Positions 29,701 through 41,700 of a DNA stretch of 64,000 nt are shown here, one piece after another. Made by a program: the position numbers and the translations under genes. The stretch covers positions 1,609,549 to 1,673,548 of the forward strand of contig VKON01002658.1 of assembly GCA_009741485.1 (NCBI GenBank), given 5' to 3'. The notes under the pieces were generated by a model. That model was not told the DNA's origin and ran no database searches. It worked only from the letters and a program-made list of their open reading frames with translations. This DNA is from Malurus cyaneus samueli. Taxonomy: Eukaryota; Chordata; Aves; Passeriformes; Maluridae. How positions within the stretch are numbered: the stretch's first letter is position 1; each line of letters starts with the position of its first letter.

Positions 29701-31929
29701 TGTAATTGGTTTCTTTAGAGTTCATTGCTTTCTGCATTAAATTTTCAACTAGCTAGGATGAATTTAAGAAGTGTTTATCAGATTTATTATATTCTACTCT
29801 TTACACTCGTGCTCACAGACCTTTATTCTTGCATCTCCCAAGACACAGGAAGAGTTTGTAAAACTTGGGGGAGAAGAGGAATATTTTTAGGATATTTAGT
29901 AATTTTGCAGGATAAACTATTTTTTCTCTAATCCCCAGAGCCAGATTTAGAACTCTGTGGTTTGGCTCATGTTTTTGGAGATGACTCTATCGTATGTCAT
30001 GGACAGCATCAGCATTTATGAAAACCAAGTGAATGTGAACTCCACCAACTCGGTTTTGTGGGGTGCTAAAACACATCTATAAGCCAAAAATGCTTCTCTA
30101 AAATTAGTATGCAATGTAATTAGTAAGATTTAAAGCATTTTATATGATCATTTGGGTCATTCCTAATCAGCCAAACTGAGAGAAATTAACAGCAATGAGG
30201 AAAGTTTAAAGCCCTTCACATTGGTTCTCAGCTGAACAATGCACACTGGGCAAGGGGAGCAGTTATTTAATGCAGGCTCAGCTCCTCTCCAGCCTGGACA
30301 CACATCCCCAGAACCTGCAGCTGCTTTTCCCCACTCATCCCAGTGGGAATTGTACCAGTTTTACACAGGAATAACTCTCACTCTCTGTTTGTATAGAAGA
30401 CAATTATTTCCATTGATTTACACCGTTTGTACCATTGAGGTAAAAGGTTAAAAGCCAGAGGAAAGAGCTCACACTTTTGTTTTATCAATGCTCGTTCTAC
30501 TGGGGCATTTTCACTTAAGGTTCAGATCAATTAATTTTCCTCTAGAATGTGATGTTTGTATATTTTAAAATTTGAATTTTTTGTAGGGCCGAGGAGAGAT
30601 AAAGTTCATGTTACACCAGGTAAATTCTCACTCTCTGAGGAGCCAGCTCCAGTGAGAAAGCAGAACTAAGAACAACCCAATGTCCCCATGCTCTGCATGC
30701 ACAGAGTGCATCTGTCCCAAACAGGAGTGTTCCTCTAACCACTACAGATACTGAGCTTCTGACTTCTCATTATCAAACACGTACGTTTTTACCCAGCTTT
30801 TTTTGAAAAATAAGTGACAACAAGTGAACTGAGAGCATAAACACTTTTAAGACAGGGACTTTTATAAATAAATACATGTATTCAATCATATTTGCCTCAA
30901 ACACAATGATGAGATAACAAACAGAATGATACTACTTATAGGAAAATCTTGGAAGAGTCTTAGTTTAAAATATGTCATGCTCTGTGTGTGTACCATTAGT
31001 TTACGACTTACTAAATTCCTCCTTTTTATGCAGGTTGGAATTTTAGATAATTTATCAGTGCTGTCAGCTGGGCCCAGAGGTTCCAATAGTGACTTCGTGT
31101 TTCACTGGATTTTCAGGTGATCTGTTACAAACTGACAAACCCAATACCTTATTCTCAATATTTTGTTTGTTGAGAAAAAGAAAACTACAAAAATCTGTTG
31201 AATTTTCAACTAGACCATGCGGCTTTCAGCCTTCCAGGACTTGGAGTTAGGGCTGAAAGGATCAGAATCATTCTGGCAGCTAATTAATATAACATGCAGA
31301 GCACTGTGTTTGGAACACTAACGAGGAACAACTCACCACATTCATTTCAGATGTCTGAACCTCAGTAAGAAGGTCACAGCCTGAGGTGAAAGGAACAGCC
31401 CCCCGAGACGGTGCCAAGAAGTTAAAATGCCAAGGGGCTATTTTTACACGCTGCTTCTATTTTTAGTTACACAGTGATGGAAGTAGAGAGCCTATGAAAA
31501 AATCATATTCTCAAACGAGAGAAAGTACTCAAATTCTTTACTGTAAAGGAAGAGCAGAAGAAACTAAACTTGAAAAATTGTTAGGCACAATTTAACAGGG
31601 TTTGCTGGATCATCAAAGGCCAGCAAAAATAGCCTCAAAATCATATCCTCTGAGAAAATTAAGGAGCTGCCCACAATTTTACCCAATTAATCAAATATTC
31701 CCTTTCTTGTAATTGCGGTTTCCCATTTCAGGTTTGTGTGCATCCAATCCCATTTTCCCGTGATCAAAGTTTAGCAAACCCACTTTGTAATTCTGCTCCA
31801 CCAACAAAACCCATCCAACTTCAGAGTGCACGGAGAGTTCAGAGCTGTGAGCGGCACCACAGCCTCAAATGCTGCTTCAGTTACTCAATCATTGCTTGCC
31901 CTCAGCTGTTTTCCATCCAATATAAACAC

Positions 31930-32660
31930 AAACTGAGGTAATCCTGCAATCTGGTTAACTTGTTTAACTTCTGTATTAATTATAGAAGTACCCAAGGGCA
32001 GCTATTTCCCACGCACTCCTAATTTATGGCTCTGATGATTACTTCTTTATAAAATGTCTTATTAAAGGCGGGTAATGTTGTTTCTTCCTAATGAAGTACA
32101 AAGGCATGGCAGAAATGTTTCTGTAAAACAAGTCCACAGTCTGTAATCATTTTATCTAATCACTAGTGTGTTATAACAACAAAAATTCGGAATATTTGGT
32201 TAGTAATTGAGATTTCAGCCAAGCCAAACAGGAGGCCCTGCACTGCAGCATGTAGCAATGGCCATTTAGCAGCGTCATGGGTTCCTGACATGTCACAAAC
32301 ACATATTGTCCAGGATACATTTATTTTTATGATCATTTGCATTACATAATCGTGATTGCATTGCATAAGGCAGTCTTGCAGCATGCTTCAAAGAACGGCT
32401 AATGTTTTAAACCGCTAACTCCATTTCAGCCCATTTCTCGCATGCCTTTCCTAGAGAGCAAGGAGGAAACAAACCAAAAAGGAGCAGCATCAAACAATGG
32501 GAAGAAAATGGTGTGGAACAGCCAGAGAATATTTCAGAGTATCAAATACAGTAATAAATAGTATTGTAATTATCTGTGTACTGCATGCCCTGTTGCTTTT
32601 GCTTTTAATGTGATCATGTAAGCAATTTAGGCAGACAACAAAAATGAATGAGAGCGAACA
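31930..32660. other. candidate conserved noncoding block
   Basis: Non-repetitive intronic DNA with clustered motifs that look like homeodomain, POU or C/EBP sites (TTAATTATAG near 31978, TGATCATTTGCATTACATAA near 32330, GATTGCATTGCATAA near 32352). It has no usable open frame. I cannot test conservation, so this is a pointer only. Confidence 0.2.
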
Positions 32661-33867
32661 CCACTGACACAGCAGCCAAGGCACTGAAACTTCTACTCAC
32701 ATAATGCAAAGCAAACTAAAAGTTTAACCTTAACATCAATAAAACTATTTGTTAAACCTTCTGTGAAAAGAACCACAGCCAAGTTCTTCAATGAACAGGT
32801 GGATAAATACTCTGCCACTGTTGAAGGCAATTACAATGAGGGATTTTAAGGATAAAAATGTTCTATGCAGAGGGCTTTGTGCAAAAAAGAATTCCCAAAC
32901 AAACTCTCCAGAGAAATGAAGCTCATCACATCCAAAAGGTAGAGTCACAAGTGGTTCCACACGATGGCCAAGAAGATTTTAGTTTCAAGAGTGGTTGTAC
33001 AAGGTCCAAAAGAAGAAGTTAGCACAGATTTAATTCTTCAGTCAGTTTGTACTCAAAAGCAAACAGCCTCACTTAGGAGGAGCAGAATTTGTGCAAATTG
33101 CTCTTGGGTCAAAACAAATCTTGGTGTGAAAAGCTCCTAACAACATTAATTCCCTTTAATGTGTTGTACTACCAGCAACGTTCATTGAAATAAAAGCTCT
33201 GGAATGAATATATTTCCATAATCTGTTCTCTAAGAATGATTTTTTAAATGCTATATAAAGCAACTTCCAAGCACAGTCACCCTAGTGTTTGAAAAACTCA
33301 GCATCCTTTTAATCATGAAGTAGTAAGTTTTGAAATGTCACCTTATATGTTAACCATTACAAAATGTAGATCTGCAATTTAGACAGCTCATTTGAGCTGA
33401 TATTCTTTTTTAAAATGAGTATCAAAATATTTGATTTCCTTCAGTATTTTTAAAAGCGTGGGAGCGTGAGTTGAATATGCCTTAGAAGCAACAAGAAGAA
33501 TCCCTCAATATGTAGAGAATTTGTTGTGTTTTGAAAATGTTTATTTCTAAACACCACGTATTTGTAGATTATAATGATTTCCAGGCTATGAATGAAATGT
33601 GTGTGCCATGACATTCCCATCATCCAGGACTCTTTTCAAGAGTGACAAGGCACTAACAGCAATACTGAAGCTCTGTTGGCTTTCCTCACACACTCCTGTG
33701 GGATGATTTAGGATTTCTTTACACAAGAACACCAGGATTTCTAGCACCAAACGTTGGGTCTGATGTCAGCATTCTCAGCCATACCCAGCCACCTCAAAAA
33801 CCACCCTCTGAAAGGGATTTCTGATCTTGGAGGGGCTCCTGTGTGACATTAACACAGCTACAACCTG

Positions 33868-34076
33868 GGGATGGGAAATCCCAGACTGGTTTGGGATGGA
33901 AAGGATCTTAAAGATCATCCAGTGCAACCCCCTGCCGTGGGCAGGGTCACCTTCCACTATCCCAGGCTGCTCCAAGCTCTGTCCAACCTGGCTTGGACAC
34001 TTCCAGGGATGGGGCAGCCACAGCTTCTCTGGGCAACCTGAGCCAGAGCCTTCCCACCCTCCTAGTATCCCATCTT
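33868..34076 (-). repeat. CR1 LINE 3' fragment
   Basis: A well-preserved CR1 3' end in reverse orientation: ATCCCAGACTGGTTTGGGAT, GGATCTTAAAGATCATCCAG, CCCCTGCCGTGGGCAGGGTC, CACTTCCAGGGATGGGGCAG and CTTCTCTGGGCAACCTGAGC occur in the family's order. The first block is shared with the copy at 63.2 kb, so both probably belong to the same subfamily. It lies in the sense orientation in PPM1E intron 1. Confidence 0.93.
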
Positions 34077-34090
34077 AACCCAGATTAGAC

Positions 34091-34157
34091 TAAATATTCC
34101 TATTATGGAGTCTAAATATTCCTATTATGGAGCCTAAATATTCCTAATATGGAGTCT
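34091..34157. repeat. 22-bp tandem repeat, three copies
   Basis: The unit TAAATATTCCTATTATGGAG plus TC or CC starts at 34091, 34113 and 34135, followed by a partial fourth start (TAAA). The copies differ by only one or two bases. The array begins about 15 bp beyond the 5' end of the neighbouring CR1 copy. Confidence 0.95.
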
Positions 34158-37100
34158 AAACTGAATGTTCTCTGTCCAGTCTCATTAACCATTAGAAAAT
34201 GCCACAACCAGGTGCAGCCAATATCCACTCCTGTCATTCATTGTGGGCACAGGCCAATACTATCATTTCTATTGTAAAACCTCATAAAAGATTATGAAAA
34301 AGCACCATATTAAAAAGGATGGAATGACTTTTTTGTTGGTCCTTGTGATTAACATTAGACACAGCAAGTAGTTAATTATATTTCTTAAAAGGGCTTTGAG
34401 ATTGCAATCAATAGAATTGATTATAAAAGACAAATTATGAAGGAGTAAAACATCACAGCCTATTTAAGATGATGCTAAGAAAGCCAATCCAGCATCATAT
34501 ACGAATTTCAACTTGAAGTGAAAACAGTGCCAGTTTTCATCTGATAGGGGTTAAGAGAGCAAGTTTGCAACATGTACATCTGCTTTTCTAGGGAGAGAAT
34601 TCCATCCCTCCACCCAACAGAGATGGAGACAGCGGAGCATGATATGTAACTTTGTTCCATCAAATTAGTAACTTCTTCCTTTAAAATGAGTCAGAAATCA
34701 GGTCTGCTCCTGATTCAGCAGGAGCAAGTGATAGGCTCTCATATTTAACAGATTAAGGCCTTGGCATATTTGTTTCTACACAGAAACTATGTAAATTACG
34801 TATTTTCCTCTTCAATAAGATGATCTTGCTATAGTCTTAAAGCTCATTTTGTGGTTATCAGCCAATGTTCCAAGGCAATCCCTTTTTGACTATTTTCTTC
34901 ATCTAATGGACCTCTATTGAAGGGTTTCATTCTGTGGACAGTCACTAAGAAAACACACAGTGCCCATTTTGTGGCATTTAGACAGATATAAAGATTACAT
35001 TAATCTAATTTTCCAAGCATATGTTGCCTCTAGAAAAAAAACAAAAAAAAAAAAAACCAGGAACTGGAAACCTCAAAGGGGAGTATGAGTCTTTCGTAAA
35101 ACAGTAGGAAAATCTCATAAATAAGAACTCTTTGATACTGATCTACACAGTGGCAGAAAACCATTATATTTTTTTCATGATTAGCAATATGTTCTCATTT
35201 CTGAGATGGTCTTACTTTCCTCAAAAAGATCTAAAGCTCTGTGCTTAAAATAGCTGAAAAACAGCTGTTGGATTTTTCACAGCAATGGGTTTTATCCTCA
35301 TGCTACAGAGAATGCAAACCAGTCATTTGACTAATATATAGTTGCAGAAAACATGCCTTCAGAATAGAGTCTCTCCTGCTAATGACAAACCAAGGAAATA
35401 TTCCCTTTTACATGAGTTTTCATGTGCTTTTTTATTTTTTTTTTATATTTTTTAACACTATAATAGCTGTTTGGCACAAGAGCAGCTTCACTGATATGTA
35501 TAAAGTTTCCAACTTCTGGAACCATCTGACCAGTTGAGCACTTGGCTGTAAAGGATGAAAACATTCTGCTTTTGCCTGTTTTATAGTCTTGTCACATTTT
35601 AAGTTTCTCTGGTGACTGGAGATTGCACTAAAAATACAGTACCTTACCTGAAGAATACTTTTGCATATTTGCACTTACCTCAGATTCCACCATGATTCAA
35701 GAAAAAGCTATTTCAGTTTAGTTCTTAGGAGTTATTAGATTTGACTTGTTTTTAAATGCCTTATTTAAGCCTTTAGGAAACTATTTTTTTACAACATGAT
35801 CCCTTGCTCCCTTGATTTTGAGGTAGGCATTGGTTTTTGCCTAGAGAAAGAAACATGCATTGATTTCACCACAAACAAAGCCAAGAGATGCTTCATTCAG
35901 TGGCCATCCAAAGATTTATGCTGAAGGCTGAAAAAAGCCAAAGAGCCACAACCTGGCAAGAGCTGTCACTATAAAAAGAATCCTCTCAAAATACCTTTTT
36001 TTTTCCTTATTAATTTCAGCCATGAATATGAGCTTCAGAAACTGGGGAATCTGGAGTATGGGGACAGGCAGAGAGAGAAGGAGTGGGGGAGGAATTCCTG
36101 TTCAAAATAATTTCGTAGTTACACTTCAAATAATCCTTTCAAATAATCTGTTCCACGTCTGAAACTTTATTTCCACTAACGTGACTTCGGATTTCACAAG
36201 TCTGTTTAAAAATAACCCAACAAAACACGTCCTAAATAGGTAGAAGGGACTTGCCTCTCTGCTCTCTACCACATCCTATGAATGTGCTGCTGTATTCCAG
36301 AGACTTTCCAAAGGTGGCAGGGCGAGCATGTGTGAATAGGAGAGCTTTGTCCTCTGCAGCTATCATTGTGTTGTCCCTGTCGCCCACAAACGCAGAGGGC
36401 AGATGAGAACTGGATAGAAACAGACCATGCAGTTGTAAAACCCGGTTCTTTTCTCTCTTTATTTATTTATTTCTGCGACTGAGTAACACCTCTCATTACA
36501 ATTACCGGCTCAATGGCAGAAAAGCTCCCCGGTGTGCTGTGCAGATTTTCACAGCTTCATTTGTCTCCTCCTGTGGCATCAGTTTAAAAAGGTTCCTAAA
36601 GAATCGCCACTAACAACCGTTTCTATTTCGAGCCTTCAAAGCCGGAGCTGAGCACAATACAAGGCACTGGTAACTGATCTTTAGGTTTCAGTCCACAGAC
36701 TTTCCACACTGGGAATAGATCCCATCTGTTTCCTCTTTATGCACCAGCCTTTAGAAAGCACAGATCTGGAAACTGCCTCCGTACAGAACCGAGTATAGCC
36801 GGCTTTCCCCAGCTGACGGCAGAAAAATCCCCATGATTATGGATAGCTCTCTCCCAAGGTTTTCTACTCCTCTTTTCTCCCTGGTCTGTGAATGCACAGT
36901 GTGGTTTTCTCCATGTGCGGTGGCTTTTTGGAAGGGTGAAGGGGGTGCACCGCCTCTCTCTCCTTGCCCCTTCTTCTTTCCCCTTCTTGGCAAAGGCTTC
37001 CCCATTTACAATCCCTCACAGGGGGAACATTTTAATTTCAAGTCCCAGCACAACCAACCCCTCCCGCTTTGGCACCAGAGCGTGAGACATTTCCCCCAGC

Positions 37101-37325
37101 ACTCGCCCTCCCCAGCGAGCCGCTCTCCAGATGGATGCTCGTGGCTCTCCCTTGTCTTTTCCCTTCCCCTGTCCCGGCCAGAGGGAAGCAGAGGGCACCG
37201 AGCAGGGGATTCTTTAGAGCCGGGGCAGCCGCACAGAGCAGGACGCTGTGACCCCGGGCTGCTCAGCGCCAGCGGAGTCCTGAACTCTTTTGCTTCGGGG
37301 ATCCCCCCTGTCTTCGCTTCCTTCC

Positions 37326-37544
37326 CTCAGCCCCACATTGGGGGGGTCCCCTCAGCCTCACACAAGAGGGTCCCTCAGCTACACGTGGGGGGGTTCCTCA
37401 GCCACACATTGGGGGCTCCCCTCAGCCCCACATTGGGGCTCCTCTTCCCCACACTGGGGAGTGCCTCAGACCTACCCTGGAGAGTCCCTCAGCCTCACAC
37501 AGGAGGGTCCCCTCAGCCCCACACGCGGGGGTCCCTCAGCCCCT
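37326..37544. repeat. GC-rich minisatellite beside PPM1E exon 1
   Basis: Nine or ten degenerate units of about 22-25 bp, each built around CCTCAGCC(C)CACA followed by a run of G and then TCCC. They begin about 30 bp inside intron 1 from the donor site. Each unit has C-rich and G-rich halves that can pair (CCCCACATTGGGG). The repeat keeps several plus-strand frames open by chance, which explains the long spurious open frames here. Confidence 0.85.
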
Positions 37545-37572
37545 CGCCCTGCCCCGCTCCCCTCAGCCCGGC

Positions 37573-37578
37573 ACTCAC
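37573..37578 (-). other. PPM1E: PPM1E exon 1 splice donor (GTGAGT)
   Basis: On the minus strand the coding sequence reads CTC TAC AAG TA and then GTGAGT, a strong donor. The trailing TA gives phase 2 and makes Tyr if the next exon starts with C or T, which fits the known LQQLYKY sequence of the family. Confidence 0.88.
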
Positions 37579-37964
37579 TACTTGTAGAGCTGCTGCAGGC
37601 AGAGGTCCAGGCACTCGCCCTCCACCTCCTCCTCCGTGATGTACTCCGAGAGCGGCCGGGGCAGCGAGGGCAGCGGCGGGGGCGGCGGCGGCGGGGCGGG
37701 CGGCGTGAGGTCGCCGGCGTCGCCCTCGCCGCCTTCTCCCTCCTCAGCCTCGGCGGCCGCTCCCGCTTCCCTCTGCCCCGGCTCCTCGTCAGTGTCGCCC
37801 GCGGCTTCGGCAGCGGCGGGGGGGCGCCGGCTCCGCTCGGGCTCCGGCTGGGCGGGCTCTGCCCGAAGGGTCCGCGGACTCGCCCAGGAACAGCTCGAGG
37901 AACGGCGGTAGGTCTTCTCCTCCGCGCTGCCGCCGCCGCCGCTGCCCGAGCCGCCCGCGGCCAT
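37579..37964 (-). CDS. PPM1E: PPM1E exon 1: N-terminal part of a PP2C-type Ser/Thr phosphatase (frame disrupted)
   Basis: PPM1E (POPX1) is a Mn/Mg-dependent Ser/Thr phosphatase of the PP2C family. It is known to dephosphorylate PAK kinases and CaM kinases and binds PIX through its N-terminal region. Only the N-terminal regulatory segment is encoded here; the catalytic domain lies in exons beyond base 1. The start at 37964 (GCGATGG) leads into a Gly/Ser-rich stretch and EEKTYRR. The exon ends with a Pro-rich run, [17 protein letters not shown] and [11 protein letters not shown], closely matching mammalian PPM1E as I remember it. Between these, the expected FLELFLGE lies in a second frame, an RGPFG-like piece in a third, and the original frame returns at AEPAQPEPE. 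Three one-base losses near 37902, 37877 and 37863 would explain this. Taken literally the exon has no stop but carries about 14 out-of-frame residues. An out-of-frame ATG lies 10 bp upstream at 37974. The RAD51C neighbour on the same strand supports the identity. Confidence 0.88.
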
Positions 37965-38045
37965 CGCTTCGCATTCCGGCGCGCCGGCGGATCAGCACTG
38001 CGCCCGCAGAGAGCTCCCTGCCGCCGCCGCCGCTCCTCCTCCACC

Positions 38046-38049
38046 TCCT

Positions 38050-38081
<32 letters not shown>

Positions 38082-38094
38082 CCGCGCGCGCGCG
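38046..38094. repeat. (CTC)n, poly-C and (CG)n simple-sequence cluster
   Basis: A CTC-triplet tract runs directly into about 14 C residues and then a GCGCGCGCGC dinucleotide tract, all within the PPM1E 5' region. On the transcript strand this is G-rich and likely hard to sequence. The exact run lengths are likely to be unreliable or polymorphic. Confidence 0.9.
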
Positions 38095-38569
38095 CTCCGA
38101 GCGGGCCCGCGGGGCCGCGCACGCCGCGGGGGTGCGAGGAGGGGGGGCGCGCCTGGGCGTCGGGGCCGCGCGCGGCGCTGAGGGGGCCCGGCGGTGTCCG
38201 GCGGCCGCCCGAGGGGGCGGCTCGGGCCGCGGCGCTGGCGGGGAGCGGGAGCGGCGGCAGCCGCGCCGCTGTGATGAGCATGCGAAGGCAGCCAGACGCG
38301 TAGGTTCCTCACAGGAACCGGAGGAAACCTGAGCGCACATCGCCTGTTACCTAATGCCTGCCTCCTTCGGGGCTTCCCTGGAGCTTCGCCGCCGCCGCGG
38401 CGCCTCCGCGGCTGCCGGAGGGTGCGCGGGGCGCGGCCCGGGCTCACCCGCCGTGAGGGGACGCGCTGTCCCGCCGAGCCGCGGCCCGGGCCGGGGCCGG
38501 GAGCCGCCTCGGAGACCGGGTTTGACATCGGAGCGTGTTTGCGTGAGGGGAAGTGGCCGTGAAAAAGGA

Positions 38570-38786
38570 AGAGGGTAGGTTTAGTTTAAGCGTTAGGAAG
38601 GAATTCTTCCTTTTTGAGGGTGGGAGGCCCTGGACATTGCCGAGAAGCGTGGTGCCCCATCCTCTGCAAGGGTCAGCAGGGATGGAGCTTGACACTTCTA
38701 GTGAAGGTGCCCTGCCCGTGGCAGGGGTTGGAACTGATGATCTTTAAGAACTCTTCCAACCCAAACCATTCCATGATCCTATGATA
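38570..38786 (+). repeat. CR1 LINE 3' fragment just upstream of PPM1E
   Basis: Plus-strand CR1 3' end with an intact tail: GTTAGGAAGGAATTCTTCCT, then GGGATGGAGCTTGACACTTC, GTGCCCTGCCCGTGGCAGGG, TTGGAACTGATGATCTTTAA and CCATTCCATGATCCTATGAT. It abuts the upstream edge of the PPM1E CpG island, antisense to the gene. It is truncated and non-coding. Confidence 0.93.
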
Positions 38787-41700
38787 AATTATATATTACA
38801 CAATATCTACACATTACGTGTTCTGGCTAAGGAGGACTCGTGAGAAGCTGAAGATGTTGCACCAACCCAAAACTTAAAAGACAACCCATCAGTGGGAGAC
38901 AAACTACAGTTAAAATTCTCTTGCTGTCTAATAAATGTCTTTCATTTTGGCTTGTTTTATTCACTGCTGCTGGAAAGCTATTTTCAGAGCTATCAGGTCC
39001 ATAAATACCAATAATGAACAGGTATAATTGCCACACATTTAAAATACCTTGTACACATGGGAGGGAATGATATCCTTAATGTCAGATATACCGTGAAAAA
39101 TGACCACAGATCACAGATCAAAAGCCTTACATGCAGAAATATCCTCAAATTTTTATGTCTTGTAACAAGGACAATATCTTGCTGAAACCTGTTGTTGTCT
39201 GCATTGTAGTAATTACCTCTGCATGTCAGGTGCTCCTGTAAATCTGTCTTCTGTTTGGTGAATTATTTTAGAGCCAAACTAATTTTAGAATATTTCCGGC
39301 AACTGCATCGACTGATCATATTGCAATCTTGTGAATATGTAAAAGCCCTGAGAGTTAAAAATGTGATTGTCACAGTTAGTCTTACTCTTTCACAGCCGAC
39401 AGTGACAGAAAATCGCATTGCTTCTCATGGAAGATTATCTCTAAGCAATATTTTTCTTTATACCATTTCTATATTTTCAATTTAACACTCATTTATTCAG
39501 GGAATACCAGGTGGGTTTGAAGGGTAAGAAACATTGAAGGGCAAGAAACATTGCAGTTCTTTTCAAGCAGAGAGCTCCCAGTTGCAGCTGACGATGTCAT
39601 TGCTGGATTTTGTTTTTTGTTTTTTTAGGTTTCTGTGTTCTGCATCATCAGTGAGTCACAAGCCCCGGGAGGATGCATATCAATGCAAGTATCACAAAGC
39701 AGTTTTAACTTCATGATTAGTTGTTTTTCACTATGAAACCAGAGGCAGTTGGAGTTTCTAAGAAACTATAATCCAGATAATCTTGGCGTAATATGATCTG
39801 AATTCTAAAAATTCCTATTATTACAATGTCTTAGGGAAGTAACAGCTAATTCAAGGAGATGCAAGATCAGCTCCATGTTGTGTGACAAACAGTAATTAAA
39901 ATTATCTAAGAAGATATAAGAAAGAATTTAGGTAGCCTTTTTCTAAAATTTTTGTTAGTTTTATGTATTTTTGATTGTTTAGAACAGCACAGAAGAGTAT
40001 CTGGTAGTAATACCTACTCTGTTTCATCTTGAAATGTTAAAGTTACCAGATGCCCTTGATTCATCGTGGCAGTCCCCATGTGCTTTTCATCATTTGTCTC
40101 GTGGCAGAAGACACTAATTAAAACGAAATAGAGTAGAACTCCACGCTCAGGACACTTTGTCAACTTTTGGCACCACGGTCAAGTCGGGATTGTTTTGCTG
40201 TGATATTAAATTGAGAGCTGATGGCTCCAAGCCATGCTGACATTTGTTTCTGGGAGGGAAAGGTGGAAAACCATTCCCATTAAGCTGGAACGTGGAGCAT
40301 ACGCTCGCTGTGGGTGGTGTGGCTGAGCCAGGCAGGAGGAACCTGCTGGCCCTGCTCTCTGTGGGGCCACCGGGGTGGGCAAATCCCACAGAAGGAGCCA
40401 CCCTGCTCCTCAGTGCTGCCCAGAAAAGGAAGCTCTGAGCACAATGTGCTACCCGCTGATCCCGCCGAGTGTGTGCTTGGTGCTGTTACGAAATGTTTGG
40501 AGTGTTCAGGAACTCTGGGAGCTAAATTTAGAATGCCTGGCTGCACTCTGGAGATCGTTGGGTAGCAGCACTGTGGATGGTTCCTATGGGGTGAGGGGAG
40601 GTGGATGGAATAAACTTACAGTTCACAGCATTCTGAGTCTGAGACTGTTGCAATCATATGGAGGATGAGGCTTGCACCTGACTTGAGAGGGAAACACAGA
40701 TATGTGTATTCTTTTTGGCTTAATCATGTTGATTTTTTAAAGAACTTTTTACACTGTTATTTTGGAAGAAATCTGTTTTATTTTAGCCTTAAAATGATGC
40801 CTTCCTCTTTCTCATTTGCTGTTGAGAAATAAGCAGGGTTTGAACAGGCCTTGGGGACATGGCCTGAATTGTATGGAGGGCAAACAGAAATGCTTTTTAA
40901 TTTTTTGTAACCTTTGGAAGTGACTCCTCCGGGCTGAGACACAGAAGACACGAAGGGTCATGAAAAATGCTTTGACGATACTTAATATACCTGTGATATA
41001 TGATCTGATATCATACAAATGAATTTAATGGGAAAATCCAATGGTAAAAGCCTCTTCAGAGTAGGGCTTCTTTCTTTAAAAAGTAGGGCTTTTGCTGTAA
41101 ACCTGAATTAATTTTAGCAGCTATATTCAGTTTTAATAATTCCAGTTGCTTAAGACTGAAGGCAGCAAGAACTTGTAAGGAGCACAGCAAGAAGGCTTTT
41201 GTTGACAGAGTCAACATCCATCAAGCTCCAGTTCATTTTCTTAGGTTCAGTCTGTTCCACTGCAGTTTGAAAAAGCTGAGTAACTTCTGTCACCACAGAA
41301 GTTTTACTGACTTCTTCACCATAATAAATACTGTATTGGGGTGTTCCTAAACACCAAAGTCCTTCTCTCCTTTTCTTTCTCTTGCTATTTTTTTCAAAGT
41401 TTTTGAGGTCAAGTCAGCTTTTCCAGATTAATAGTCAAAGATTATTCTGAAATATCCCCCATCCATTGCAAAACACAGGATTTCAGGCCTGAATGCCACT
41501 TCCAGCTGTCATGGAAATTTCCAGTGCCATTCCAAAGGAAAATTCCATTTTCAGCCTTCCATTCAGACCCCTGTTTAGCAAAGGGTGCACTCTGAATTGG
41601 TGAGGAAGATGATATAAAGCCTGAAACCCACTTTTGCTTGGAGGAGGCAATACCAAGCAGTATCCCACTCAAATCCCACTATTGCTCTCATTTAGGTTTT

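Larger units (their letters stand above)
1..37578 (-). other. PPM1E: PPM1E intron 1 (5' part; continues beyond base 1)
   Basis: The donor at the right end opens this intron, and no downstream PPM1E exon (the region after LYKY, or the PP2C metal-binding motifs such as DGHGG) could be found on the minus strand. A very long first intron is known for mammalian PPM1E. Most of it is unique AT-rich DNA with short random open frames. It holds the CR1 fragments, tandem repeats and minisatellite listed separately, and homopolymer A tracts at about 5285-5302, 16800-16814, 21396-21411 and 35034-35056. I see no tRNA, rRNA or other gene in it. An unannotated noncoding RNA cannot be excluded from sequence alone. 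Confidence 0.75.
37560..38530 (-). promoter_or_regulatory. PPM1E: PPM1E promoter and first-exon CpG island
   Basis: About 1 kb of very GC-rich, CpG-dense DNA surrounds the PPM1E start codon and contrasts sharply with the AT-rich flanks. It contains many GC-box-like strings (for example GGGGGCGGCTCGGGCCGCGG near 38212). The transcription start site should lie upstream (to the right) of 37964, but I see no TATA box that fixes it. Island edges are by eye. Confidence 0.8.

Noticed and set aside
36833..38303. Long plus-strand open frames (up to 337 codons) opposite PPM1E exon 1 and the minisatellite
   Set aside because: They arise from the repeat units and the GC-rich CpG island, where stops are rare. 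Composition is low-complexity and the minus-strand frame has clear PPM1E similarity and a proper donor.
37992..38528. Minus-strand 178-codon open frame upstream of PPM1E
   Set aside because: Pro/Arg/Gly-rich translation of a CpG island, no homology recognised; most likely 5' UTR or promoter.
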